Source: Pterobdella sp. o SKG-2022 (lineage: Eukaryota; Annelida; Clitellata; Hirudinida; Piscicolidae). Taken from it: a stretch of DNA of 64,000 bases. Below the pieces are notes generated by a model, which did not search any database, was not told where the DNA came from, and worked only from the letters and a program-made list of their open reading frames with translations. A program made the position numbers and the translations under genes. Location: the NCBI GenBank assembly GCA_964035795.1, contig OZ038325.1:674068-738067 (forward strand), read 5' to 3'. Numbering within the stretch: the stretch's first letter is position 1; the number at the start of each line of letters is the position of its first letter. Positions 48,668-61,376 of the stretch are shown here, piece after piece.

Positions 48668-48903
48668 AAAAACCATTAAAAAAAATAATAATAAACAATA
48701 AAAATAATAATAAACAATAAAAATAATAATAAACAATAAAAATAATAATAAACAATAAAAATAATAATAAACAATAAAAATAATAATAAACAATAAAAAT
48801 AATAATAAACAATAAAAATAATAATAAACAATAAAAATAATAATAAACAATAAAAATAATAATAAACAATAAAAATAATAATAAACAATAAAAATAACAA
48901 TAA
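48668..48903. repeat. 19-bp minisatellite, AATAATAATAAACAATAAA unit
   Basis: About twelve nearly identical 19-bp copies. The unit has stop codons on the plus strand but none on the minus strand. Because 19 is not a multiple of three, all three minus frames stay open across it. It lies 130 bp upstream of the Asn-rich ORF. Confidence 0.95.
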
Positions 48904-49034
48904 ACAAGAATTGTACCTCTAAAACAACAAGCAACAAAAATAATAAGAATACAACTGCAACAACTATATCACAAAAAAATACAACAAAAACAACCAGCAA
49001 CAAACAACCGCATCAACAAACAGCAAAACCAAAG

Positions 49035-50870
49035 ATGATAAAGGAAGAACCTAAGTTGTTACAGGGGTGCACGGAGTTGAAGAAGGTTCTAGATGAAGAA
49101 TTATACGTCAGATGCCACCTGGGCGTTAGGGAGGGGATAGGTCTCTTCAAAAGGGATGCCAACTTGTTTCCTGTTGATCACAGAATGAACAATAATGATA
49201 ATAATAAAAATAATAATAACAACTATAATAACAATGATAATAATAGTTTGATGACAAATAGAATGATGGCATATAGAATGATGGATAGACAGATGGATGG
49301 AAGGACGATGTGCGATGGATTGATGGATAACAGAAGAATGGATGAAAGAAGTTCGTGTGGGATGAGTGGTGGTTATATGGATGGTGGAATGTTTTTGGGG
49401 GATGAGGTCAAAGAGGGGGGAAGTGGAGGGTTCAAAAGAAGCAAAGAAGTGAAAAGCAACGTTAAAAACAAGAAAATTAAGATGATAAATAAGCAATTCT
49501 CATGCCATAATGGCGGTTTTTGTGACCAAAGCAGCTACCAGACTTTCCCATTCTTCAGCAACTACGAAAAAAGCTCCTACGCCAAAAAAGTTTTTTTGAA
49601 AAATACCATCAACAACATCAACAACTTGAACAACATGAACAGTAATCTGAGCAACAGTTTAAACAACAACAACAACAACAACCTTTTGAACGACCTTCAC
49701 CACAACATCAACACGTACAACCCAACATTCCTGCCTAAACCCTACCACCACCAACCACCCCTCCTCCATTACCCCAATCTCTATTACACCATGTACGATA
49801 ATAAATACGACATGAAATATAATGACGTCAAATACAACGAAATGAAATATAATGACGTCAAATACAACGAAATGAAATATAATGACGTCAAATACATAGA
49901 TTATTACAACAAGGGATGTTACTTGGGTAGGGGAGATTTCAACGGGGCAGTGGGTGGAGCTATCAACGGGGCAGTGGGTGGAGCTATCAACGGGGGTTTC
50001 GGATACAATAATATGGAAGATGAAGTAGTTGGCTATAATAATAAAAATAATAATAACAAAAATAATATCATGAGGAATAATAATAACAATGAAGATAATA
50101 ATAGAAATAAAATTACTTGTAATGATTCAACAAAACGGTTATGGGCGTGTGATTGGAACGGAAAAAGCAATAAAAACAAAAATAATAATAAAAATAATAA
50201 TAGTAAACAAAATAATGGCGTAGTAGGGAAAACAAAACAAAAGAAAAACAAAAATAACAATAAGAATGAGGTCGATAGTAGTAGCGATAATAAGAGGAGG
50301 AAGCATGAGGATGACGACTATAATAACATAAATAATAACAATAATAATAATAATAATGTTATGAGTGAATATTATGATGTGTGTGATTATAACTTTAGGG
50401 ATGATGATGAGTGTCTTGATGAAAAAATACATAATAGTAATAACAATAATAATAATAAAAAAAATGATAATAACAATAATAAAAATTATGATAATTTTGA
50501 GGGTGAAAATACCAACAACAGTAAAGATAAAATGGATAATGATAATAACATTAATAATAATTTTAATAATAAAAATAATATTAAAAATAATAATAATAAT
50601 AATGAGAATAATAAAAATAATAGCAACAACAATAATACAAATGGCGATGGTGAAGATTTTTTTTGTGAAAAAATTTCCAACATAAATGAAAGCTCAACAG
50701 ATATTGGTGAAGAAAACTACAATAACAATAATAATAATAATAATAAAAATAAATACAAAATTAATAATGATAATAATAATAAGGAAAATAAGATGGGGAT
50801 CAAAAATGCGGATAATACAGCGAAGAACCTTAAAATGGAGATCAATGGACATACCATCAAAAAGATGGAC

Positions 50871-50911
<41 letters not shown>

Positions 50912-51947
50912 TAAACATAATGAAAATATTTATAAAAATAACAATGTAGATATAACTAATAAAATCAATAATAATATTTTAAAGGATGATAATAATAATA
51001 ATAATAACGGCGATAATAAAAAGAATAATAGCGATAATAAAAATCGCACTGAAGGAAATGTTAGGTGTGCTGATATCGATCGGTGTTTTTATGAAAGTAA
51101 TAATGGAAATAATAATCACAATAATAAGACCCACAATAACAATAAAAATAATATCAATAAAAACAATAATAATAATAATAGCAATAACAATAATAGCAAT
51201 GATAAAATTAGTAATATAAAGAATGAAGGTGATGATAATGATACCAATAGTAACGATAATATTCTTGGTGATGATAATAGTTATAGTCAGGTTTATAATA
51301 ATAATAAAATAAACAATAAAAAGAATAATAATGAAGAAAATAAATATTTAAATGAAGTAAATGTTAATTTGAATGATATGACTAATGAAAATAGCGGAAA
51401 TAGTGATGGGCCAGAAAACAACATACAACCAAAAAACTCAATCTTGAATGATACTGATACTGTCACGGGATCTTTCGCGATCCAATCATCTTATGAGAAT
51501 GGAATTTATAACAAAAACAACAAGAATAATGATGACTTAGACAACAATAACAACAACAACAACAAAATGTGGTTAGCGGTGGACAAGCGGATTGTTGACG
51601 GGTTGGTCGACAGCATCATGAACAAACAAGATGACGTCAACAATTATGACGTCATTTCCCGAGACGTAGTAAACAAAAACATCAAAAAAATGTCTATAAA
51701 TAGAAACGATTTTATCGCACACCCCGTGACGAGCGAGAAATGTCTGATTGGTGGATACGACGATCATATGGAAGATTATAGGAGGGGCATGTTTATAAAT
51801 AGTAACATGACTCATAAAAGGAATTTCAACGTCAACTATTGTGACGACAACTGGTACAACTTTAATAACTATAGAACGTCTAATGAACTTGTTGCTAACG
51901 TCATCAATAAACGAGACGATGATGACAAGCTATTGGCTGTCTTGTGA
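49035..51947 (+). CDS. Asn-rich intronless ORF, prion-like composition
   Basis: A 970-codon uninterrupted frame. The first ~50 residues are ordinary sequence (Lys/Glu/Leu-rich, ending near NLFPVDHR). Most of residues 55-850 are Asn runs broken by Lys, Asp, Ile and Ser. The last ~120 residues are again ordinary (from MWLAVDKRIVDGL to KLLAVL). Internal repeats include a 30-bp unit copied about three times (49815-49890; MKYNDVKYNE) and a 24-bp unit copied twice (49945-49992; GAVGGAIN). AAT tracts are kept in the Asn frame along 2.9 kb although one of the other two frames of AAT is all stops (TAA). That argues for translation. The frame stays open upstream of the ATG for some codons, so a 5' exon is possible. 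No known domain is recognised. A spurious ORF in repeat DNA is the alternative. Confidence 0.62.
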
Positions 51948-54014
51948 TTACGTCATATCTACGTCATTTTAATTTATTTAATTGCATTTGTTTATTCAAT
52001 TATTTAAATATTGTTGTTTACGCGTTTTTTTTCATTTATTTATTTGTGGAGAAGTTAAAAAATTTATCTTCAAACTCAGAGGTGTCGGATTCAAGTCCTA
52101 CCCAGGTCGTCGTTTAGGCGTTTTTGTTGCCTTTTTGGCGCTATATAAACTGGTTCTAGCCATCACTTTCATCTGTTCTTCATCATATTTGTTATCATTA
52201 AACTTATGCGCTTATAAAACCCTTAATTTTGATTATTATTAATATAATTATTAAAATTGTTTTATAACAATCATTAATGTTCTAGTGTCATTACTCTTAT
52301 TATATTATATTTTAGTGAATTATCTCATTATTATTGAAACATCATATCATTAATAATATATATTATAAACCAAACTTGGTTGAGTCTTGATCAAGAGGTT
52401 CTGAACAGCACGTTTGCTGCATGGCAGATTTTGATGCAAAGCTTCTCAAATTATCTTCCTCTCGTCTCAAACCCCATAACTTTTTGTTTTTTTTGTGTTA
52501 TATGTATTTAACCTTTAAATTATTTTCAACCATATTTGTTTTCCGATACTTTTTGATTTGTTGAAGAATAAAAATTTCACGAATATTTAGAATCTTTCTT
52601 TTTGTTTTTTCGTAATAAAAAATGTTAGGCGTTTGTGAATCCCCTCTCTTCATTTCAATTAGTTCACGTCTTGTGCGGTGGCGGGAAGTTCGCTTTTAGT
52701 TATTCAAAAACATTAATTAAATATTAATTATTCATGTAATTATTTTTCATTAATTAAAATTATTTATTTTGTTGTTGGAAGTGTTCTTGCATTGAAAACC
52801 TAGACCTTTGTAATGAAGTTTGCATTTATTTAAGAAACTAAAAATGTAAAACGATCAAAATTCAGATTTTAACTATTTCACAAAAAGTTTTTTGGGTATA
52901 TTATTAAAATATATAATATTAAATAATAAATATAATGACCAGTTGTTCTAAGCAATATCTCACCATCTCATCAACTAACCTAATAAATAACTGATAAATT
53001 TAGCCAAAAACTCAATCATTAATGAACTATCTAACTAACTTCACTAGAGTTGTTATTTAATATGTATTTGAACCTCGTCATTTATTTTGTGAAAATAAAA
53101 GCTATTTGGATCTTTTGACTGGAATTCTATGGAATCTTCTAAAACTATAATGTCTTTGACTCATTGGTATTTGAGGTCTGGTTATATAGTGTTATGTAGA
53201 TAAGAATCATTTATAAAACTAATAATACGCAGAGAAAGATGGCAAAAATATAAACGGAAGAGAGAAAATAAGGGAAGAAGAGAGGTATAAAGAAGGTGAA
53301 TAAAAAAGAAGAAAAAACTTGCATTTTAAAACGTTAGTTATTCAATAAACAGATTCAATTAAACTTATTTGCAGTTATTTGATATATATTCTTAGAATTA
53401 TGTGGATAATATATAGAGTTTAATTATTTTTCTCGGATTGAAGGATGTGTGTTGTTTGATTATAGTATTTAAAGGGTTTCACCTGTGACCACTGCAAATG
53501 TATCTTTAATTATGGGTATAAAAAGGATTTAATGAATAATTTGAGAATTTTTTAGAGTTAAAGTTGAGTTTAATTTAACAGTTAATAATTTGAAATAAAA
53601 TAATTATTTGATAATAATAATTTTGTTTTCATGAATCATTTTTAAATAAATTGCTTTAAACTTTATCTAATTAGTAAAAATATCGATAGGCAAAATCTTC
53701 TTACACAAGGCGAGATGTTTTGAAGTTCAGATTGAAGAGAGCTAAAATCTTTTCCTTGTTGAAATGCTAATTTTGAGATTAATGGAATTATGGATTCATT
53801 TTCTTTGATTTTTAATATTTTTTGCTAAACGTGAGTAGTTTTTGTTTTATGCTTAAAAGTTAATTTGTTAAAATTTATTTTTGCTATATGTCATTTAAAT
53901 CAGACAATATATCATAATTAACAAATTAATATATTCACATTTTTAAATTTATTTTTAATTGATATCATATATAAATTAAATTAAAAATGAAGCCGAGAAG
54001 AGCTGATAGTAGCA
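51948..54014. other. Intergenic, no gene seen
   Basis: AT-rich sequence with no coding exon that links to a splice site. It presumably holds the 3' end of the Asn-rich gene and the promoter of CYB5R4. Confidence 0.6.
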
Positions 54015-57000
54015 ATGGGTTGTGGCAGTTCAGCGGTCATTGAGGTTGTCATACACAAAAGACCAACAGATAAAAACACATTCACAATGTCAGATAACAA
54101 TCAACAAAGCAGCAGAGAAAATCCGCAGTCAAACAAGCGTCGTTTAACGGATAAACCACAAACTAAAACCTCAAGCATAAAACCCAACAAGATCACTCCC
54201 GATAACTCGACAGAACCCTCTAAAACCTTAAAAATACCTTTACCTAAACTTGTTAACAAAACCCTGAAACCACCTGCTTCTAACATAACTAACACCTCAC
54301 TCAAACTACCTCCCTCTCAACCACCATCTTCAGCCTCAGCTACAGGGAATCCCAGAAACAAAGTGTATATTTGTTTCAACATTTTTTTGATTATTTCAAC
54401 ATTAGAACTTGTTGAATAAAAATTATTGAAATTTAAAAAAGCATGAATTTAACTCTCAACAATATCTAAATCTGTAAAACCAAAATAAAACTCCCAAAAT
54501 CTTCAACATCAACAAAAACTACCCCATCATCCAGTCCATACACCACCAACATTATTAAACGTCTCTACAGACAGCTTTGAAACCAGGCTGTTCCTTGTTA
54601 GACTGGGTCAAACTCCAGCGTAGTGGGGCTGACCTTGCTGGCACTGGTGGAGTTTTTAAACAGGTTTCAATTTTGTTAAATTAATTATTTTCCTGACTAT
54701 TAGTTTCAAAAATTCTAATATGAGGGTTAAATTATCAAATATTAGTTTTTAAATACTATTAACCTTATGCTAGGATGGAAATAAGCATGGAAAAATAATG
54801 ATAAACATGATGACTATTATATAAGATAACACCTTCTCCACACATCAAAACACCTATCTTTCAGGTGACATATGAGGAGTTGAAAAAACACAACAAATCA
54901 CAGGACTGCTGGATGGCTATTGATGGTGGGTGGAATGGCAGATCATATCATTCACTTAAACTAATATATCATACACCTCTCACCATAACTTATCTCTCTT
55001 TTTTATTACCTCCATTCAGCCAATTATGCCACCATCTACAAACCACCCACCCATCACACCACTCAACCTATCTTTCCTACTCTGCACAACCAACCAACCC
55101 ACCCATCCCTCCCTCCCTCCCTCCCAGGTCTGGTGTTCAACGTGAGTGCTTACATGGAGTATCATCCAGGAGGGGAGGATGAGATGATGAGGGGCGCTGG
55201 AAAGGATGCCACTGAGCTATTCAATGAGGTTTCTATTAGTGGTTCGATAGGTTATTTTTAGCGCCTGTAAGACAATATCTATAACATATTAATTTTTATT
55301 GTTTGGTTGGATGTTATTTTTAACTTATATACATATTTTGATTGGTTAAGTTGAAGTTATTCACAGGTATCTACCTCATCATCCAATCAGGTGCATAGAT
55401 GGGTCAACTACCAAACAATGCTCAAAAGCTGCTTAGTCGGCAAGCTAGTGCAGCAATTCAAGCTACCAGCTGCTGTTGCTAATAATAGTATCACATCTAA
55501 CCGCAATACACCGACCACTAAAATAGCAAAGGAAGTTGATAACACTTGCGTTAGTGATGAAAGATCTGTTGCTTGTGGTACTGTTGATAAGAATAAGACA
55601 AATATCAACGGAGTTAAGACTTTGTCACAAGATGAGGTAGATGATGGTGGTGGTGGTGTGGGTAGGGTTGATCATGGTGGTGGTGGTGTGGGTAGGGTTG
55701 ATCATGGTGGTGGTGGAGGAAGAAAAGCTGTCCAAAAGAACGTAAAAAAACCAAGGTGAGATAACTAATGAAATTAAAATGGAGTGGTGTTAATGAGCTT
55801 ATAACGATTTGAATCAATAAAAAAAATGGCGGTATATATGAGGAGCAATGGTAATAACATAATATAAATAGAATTATAATAACAATAATAAAAAAAAAGA
55901 AAAAAACAATCAACTACAAACAACCCATCCAAACCCCAGGTACAGCTGGTGTCAGAAAGCTGACGTCATCATCATCACCATAATCACCCACTACCCTGGC
56001 GTCACGAACCGTCATATTGTCGTCTGCAGGAAGAACCTTAACGTCATCATTAACGCCCTTATCCACAATTACGTATACACTGTTGATCTCAGTGGGTTTT
56101 GTCATCCTTTTTGTTATTTTCATTATTATTATTATTATTGCTATTGTTATTTTTATTATTTTTTAAGAGTTTTATTATTATTATTTATATTTTTATCATT
56201 ATTTTTTTTTATTATGAATCCCATAGATTTTGAGCAAGAGGTGCTTAGTGGTGCCTACAAAGGTGAGATTAGTTTCATTATCACCTTTCATTGTTATTAT
56301 CATTTTTATTATTTTTATATCCATTATGATTATTATTATTATTATTATTTTATTGTTGTTATTTTTTCTTTATTATAAAAGTGGAAGTGGTAGACAGGAA
56401 AACTGGCGAGGTGGACATCACGTTTTATAAGGTATGACTGGATCGAAAATAATAAAAAGAATAACATTTGTATACTGCTATTATTGTTATCATTATTATT
56501 ATTATTATTAAACACTCCCAGATAAGCATAGGTAATTTCTGGCCTCGTTTAGGCACCTCCAACGACAATGATAATGATTGGAAATGTTTCAACGTTGAGG
56601 GTGGGTGGGGGTGTGGGGTTGGTAGTGGAGGGTGAGTCAGGGGTAGGTAGTGATGAAGTCGGGTGAGAGAGAGAGAGGAAGAAGGGAGGGGTAGTTTGAA
56701 TTATAGTGTGATCAAATTGGTTTTGGGGTTTTTGGAGTGTGTCTAGGAGCAGGGGGAGGGTGAATGGTGTTATGATGGGGGTATTTGATGCCATTAAAAC
56801 CCCATATATCGATACATTATAACCTGGTTATCCATTCCACCCAACCTCACAGACTTAGTGTTCAGTTCACATACATTGGCACATAAACAACGCTTGACCT
56901 CTGACACGATATTGATGACTGTGTCACTGAGTGAGAACGTGTTATTAGACACACCAATCTCAGCTCATCTGTACATCCAGATGAGCATTGAAACCATCAA

Positions 57001-58658
57001 CATCTGCAAACCATACACCGTTGTTCCTAAGCTTTTTACTGATCTCATTACCAACAATAATAATAATGATAAAGATGATAATAATAATAATAATGATAGA
57101 ACTTTGAGTTTCATCATTAAAATCTACCCGAAAGGACTTTTAACACCACACCTGGATAAGCTTTCACCAGGAGACCAATTGGAATTGAGCACTATATACG
57201 CAGGCGTTTTTGATTGGCTGTGGCCCAAACTAGAGCAGAAGCAAGCTGTGATTCTGTTGGCTGCAGGAACTGGATTGACCCCGATTCTTGGTGTCTTACA
57301 TCATTTTTATATTCTTTTTAACGGTGATGATCTCTGCAAAAACAATATAAACAAAGATGGCGGTGGAGGGAGAAACAGAAATAATACAAAAACAAGGCGA
57401 GGCTTCGTTTTTTTCTCTTATATGTACCTCTTATAAGTATATGTATCTTTTGCTAAATGACTCTAGGTTCTTTTGTGATCAAAAATTTTTCACATAACAC
57501 TCAATAAAATACTCCCACACATCAACCCCACATCACAACCCATCACAGTCGTAGGACTGTGATGGGTTGTGATGTAACCTTTTCACATAACCACCCAAAT
57601 ATCTCTTCCTCTTTCTCCTCCTTCTCATCACAGGTCATTGCAGTTGTTCTTCTTCAACAAGAGACCCTCAGACAACTTCATCCATCCTCAACTGCATCAC
57701 TTCTCAGTCCTGCATCGGTGGTGAGGCGATGTTGGGAGGGGTGTATCAAGGGGAGGATTGTTTTTGTCTTTTATTTTCAAGCTATTTCCATTTAATTTTC
57801 AACGTTTTTTGTTATCTAATTTCACTTTTCAACATCAACATTGTCGTTTATAAGTGCTTAGTTCCAAAGTTTTTAGCTTCACATGACTTTTAACTGTTTC
57901 AAAATGTTTTTAATAAAAGTGAACAAAAGAATTAAATATTTTCCCATGATAAATTCCAAAAATACCGCCCCAGGTTCAGAGTTGTAAACATCTACTCAGA
58001 AATCAACAATAACAACTATAACGTCAACACTTCACCTATAAATGACGTATGTGATGATGTCACTAATGCACGTGATGATGATATTAATACACGTGATAAT
58101 AATTATTGTAAAAAGGACGAAGTGGAAAAGATGAGTGAAGTTGGAGGAGGCACGTTCACAGGAAGAATCAATCAAAAGATCATAATGAATAGCGTCATAT
58201 ATGAAGAAAAACTATATGAGAGGGGTAAAAAGTCTGGTGAAGATGGTAATGATGATAAGGATGGTGGTGGTAATGATGATGATGATAGAACTGGTGGTGG
58301 TAATGATAATGATGATGAGGCTGGGGGTGGTAATGATGGAGGCAGATCAAAGGCAGCCTTAAACCGCCATTTTTACTGCATTTGTGGACCTATCTTGTTC
58401 AACAGGGCTGCTAGCAAGTTGGTTATGGTGGTTTATGTTATTATTGTTATTATTGCTGGTGTTACTGTTTTTTTATTGCCTTTATTGTTCTTATTCTCCA
58501 ACCTATGTAATATGATTAATTTAGTTTTTTATTATTTATTTTCAATTTTTTATAGTTGACATAATTTACATTATAATTAACTCATCATTGATGACGTCAT
58601 CAGAATATTGGATGAACTTGGAGTTGAGAAAGAGAACCGACACATCTTCACTGAATAA
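54015..58658 (+). CDS. CYB5R4: Cytochrome b5 reductase 4 (NCB5OR)
   Basis: Soluble or ER-associated flavohaem reductase joining a cytochrome b5 domain, a CS domain and a NADH/FAD reductase domain. Thirteen exons: 54015-54362, 54571-54663, 54865-54925, 55128-55228, 55391-55755, 55940-56091, 56227-56262, 56382-56431, 56522-56600, 56853-57396, 57634-57720, 57974-58417, 58604-58658. The model gives 804 residues; human has 521. Haem ligands are present in YHPGGEDEMM (near 181) and HRWVNYQ (near 203). The CS domain spans exons 6-8. The reductase has the flavin motif KPYT (near 482), the NADH motif LAAGTGLTP (near 565) and CICGP near the end. Extra length comes from a long Ser/Thr/Pro/Lys N-terminus starting MGCGSS (a possible myristoylation site), a Gly-rich repeat in exon 5, Asn/Asp runs in exon 10 and an Asp/Gly block in exon 12. 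The exon 10 donor appears to be GC. Confidence 0.94.
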
Positions 58659-60310
58659 TAATAATCATAATTATGTATGTTATTATTATTTCTATTATTT
58701 TTTTTTAATCAAAATTATTGATACTTTAATTTTTTTTGTTTTTATCAAGGTTATACTCAGTAAAAGTATTTTTGTTGTTACGATTAAATTGTTTTGATAT
58801 CGTTTGTGTTGTTAAAAGAATTTCCAAACTACACTTGACCGATTCTGCTTGATAAAATTTTTTGTAATAAAAATTTTTATAAAAACAATAATTATAAATA
58901 ACTTGAATTCAAACTGATAAAATAATATTAATTCAATGAAACACAACCATATGAACACAAATAAACTGACCTTTTGATTGGTGACCTATTTAAACTTAAG
59001 ATGACCTGGGAATCTTGTTACGCTTCATGAATAAAATTATTGATTTTAATAATTACATATTCATTAGCGCCTCTGCAGCAAACCTAGTTTGCCAACTGTG
59101 TACCTTACAAATTGATACAAATATAATATTATTATATTTTTTAAAATATAATATTATATTTTTATTTAAACAGAACGAAATTATAGTTGAATATTTGAAA
59201 TAGTATATTTTATCAGTCTGAAAGATTCAAATAATGTAACTGTAAGAAAAATTGTATAATTTAGAAACTCAAAAAAAAACTAACTACCGTCATTTTATAC
59301 CGAAAAAAATCATTAAACGTGGAAAATTCTGCCCAAAATCATCCCAAATAACAATGAAATAATTCACCTATAAAAACATACCAGTAGAAAGAGAGATACA
59401 AGGAGCCGTATTTAAGCTTAGGTTTAGTGTTATATGATGAGACGTGTTTGTCAAAACAGTGGTGTAATTAAGATACATGTGTTATAATTAATATTTTTAT
59501 AGACTTATAATTTCATAATAATATAATTATTAAGTTCAGGTTAGCGTTATGAACAATATGAGAAGCTATATAACGGTTTGTAACATTGTTAAAACATGTT
59601 AATTCTAGTTTATATAACTCTAATAAATATAGATATAACGTTATGAACGGTTCAAGTAGGTTATAACAGTTATATATAACATTTTATGGGTTGTTATACA
59701 ACTGTTTTCAATATGGTTTTAACGTTATAACAGCTGGTTTATACAACCGCGTTTGAAGTTCTATGTAACGAATGGATACAAAGACGAGAGGTAAGTTGGT
59801 AACACATCAAAAATGATTTTTAATTTTTAAAGATGTTATGGAATGAAGACAGATGACGTAACAAAGTCAATAAAAGCCATAGAAATGAAAATACAAAAAA
59901 TCAATATAAACCATAGAAAATGAAAAAAAATAAAATTCATCAAAAAAAAAAAAAATTAATGCAAAAAAAACAATAAAAGAAAAATGAAAAACAAATCAAA
60001 GTTCAAAATGATAAGTTAATGATCAGATTGGGAGTTGGTGCAGATGGTACTGCCATAAAACTGGTAAGAATGGTACTTCTATTAAGTCGGATGTGATGCA
60101 CCTTGTTGGGATTGAGTGGTGAGGCGGTGGAGGTTTTTTGAGATATGTTACATCGCGCATGCAAAATGTGGATAATAATGATGATGATAATAAGAATAAT
60201 AATAATGATAAAAATAATAAGTATTTGAGAAAATAACAAAACTAGGAAGACCTGTCATTTCAAAAATTATGCGAATAAAAAATAATTTATAAACGTTTAC
60301 ATTATTATTA
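58659..60310. other. Intergenic between convergent CYB5R4 and SLC35D genes
   Basis: AT-rich. From 59530 to 59770 it contains several short palindromic segments around TATAACGTTAT and GTTATAACAG. No coding exon was seen. An open minus-strand stretch at 60003-60239 has no splice link to SLC35D. Confidence 0.6.
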
Positions 60311-60414
60311 TTATTTATTGGTGGTAGGGAGGGTGGTTGTAGTTGTTGTGGCTTGTTTCCTCACGAAGGTGATGTATGTGTAGAAGATGCTGCCTGCCAC
60401 ACTGTCGTGATGTC

Positions 60415-60479
<65 letters not shown>

Positions 60480-61345
60480 ATATCACGTACCTGATATTTA
60501 CTCCAATGAAGTTAACCACACTGTACTTATAATCACCTCCAATGGCCATTCCCACGTATGTTATTAACAGGTTCTATGGGGGAGGTGTTGGGGTGATGGC
60601 TTGGTGGTGGTGGTGTACTGGTAACAGTGTTTCCGATATTTTATATTGAAATTGTAATTTCTTAATGATGATACAATTAGAACTTAAGATTGAAATATAA
60701 TACTCTTCACAAGCATAAAAACCGTCAACCTTGAGAACTCCAATGATGGTGGTGGTGAGGGCGCTATTATGGTTGGTACACGAGAACACTGAGTACATAA
60801 GGACAAATCCCATGACGCAAGACGCGGTGAAGGATAGGAGGAACATTATATCGCTCCATTGGTCATATTCAATCACTTTCTGTACGTCACCGGAAGCAAC
60901 AAAGATGGCGAAAGAGAATGGAAGCATGAAGAGTGAGTTGTAGAAGATAAGTCCTTGCTCCCCTAGGTCCTGAGGTGGATGGAGATGGTGTGAAGGTAGG
61001 TGGTGGGAGAAGAGGGAATTGAAGAGAGAAGTTGTGAGAAGAAAAAATAATAATAATAATGAAAAAAGATTTCATGAGAAAAAGAGGGAGTCAACAAAGA
61101 GTGATGGGAGGATGGTATGCATTATTTTATGAAGGTGATTATAAACACCTCTTAACCATATTACCACAGTAATAATACCACATAATACTAAAATAATAAT
61201 AATAATAATACTCATGAGGATTATACACGAACTTTGGTGTCAAGTTTCTGTTTAGCATAGACGCCATTGGCTGCGGTGAAGATATTGTTGATGAGCACTA
61301 ACACATAACCGTATGTTTGATATGCGAGGTCGTCCCTGTTGTGTA

Positions 61346-61376
<31 letters not shown>

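Noticed and set aside
48668..48903. CRISPR-like array of evenly spaced repeats
   Set aside because: There are no unique spacers, only tandem units, and the genome is eukaryotic.
48599..49003. 134-codon minus-strand frame with Phe/Tyr/Ile repeats
   Set aside because: Created by the 19-bp minisatellite, which lacks stops in any minus frame.
50365..51219. Ile/Met-rich frames within the Asn-rich ORF
   Set aside because: They are the ATA/ATT readings of the same AAT tracts and lack ordinary sequence ends.
60003..60239. Minus-strand 78-codon frame downstream of SLC35D
   Set aside because: SLC35D already ends at the stop at 60311; no acceptor joins the segment, and its end is an Ile run from ATT repeats.
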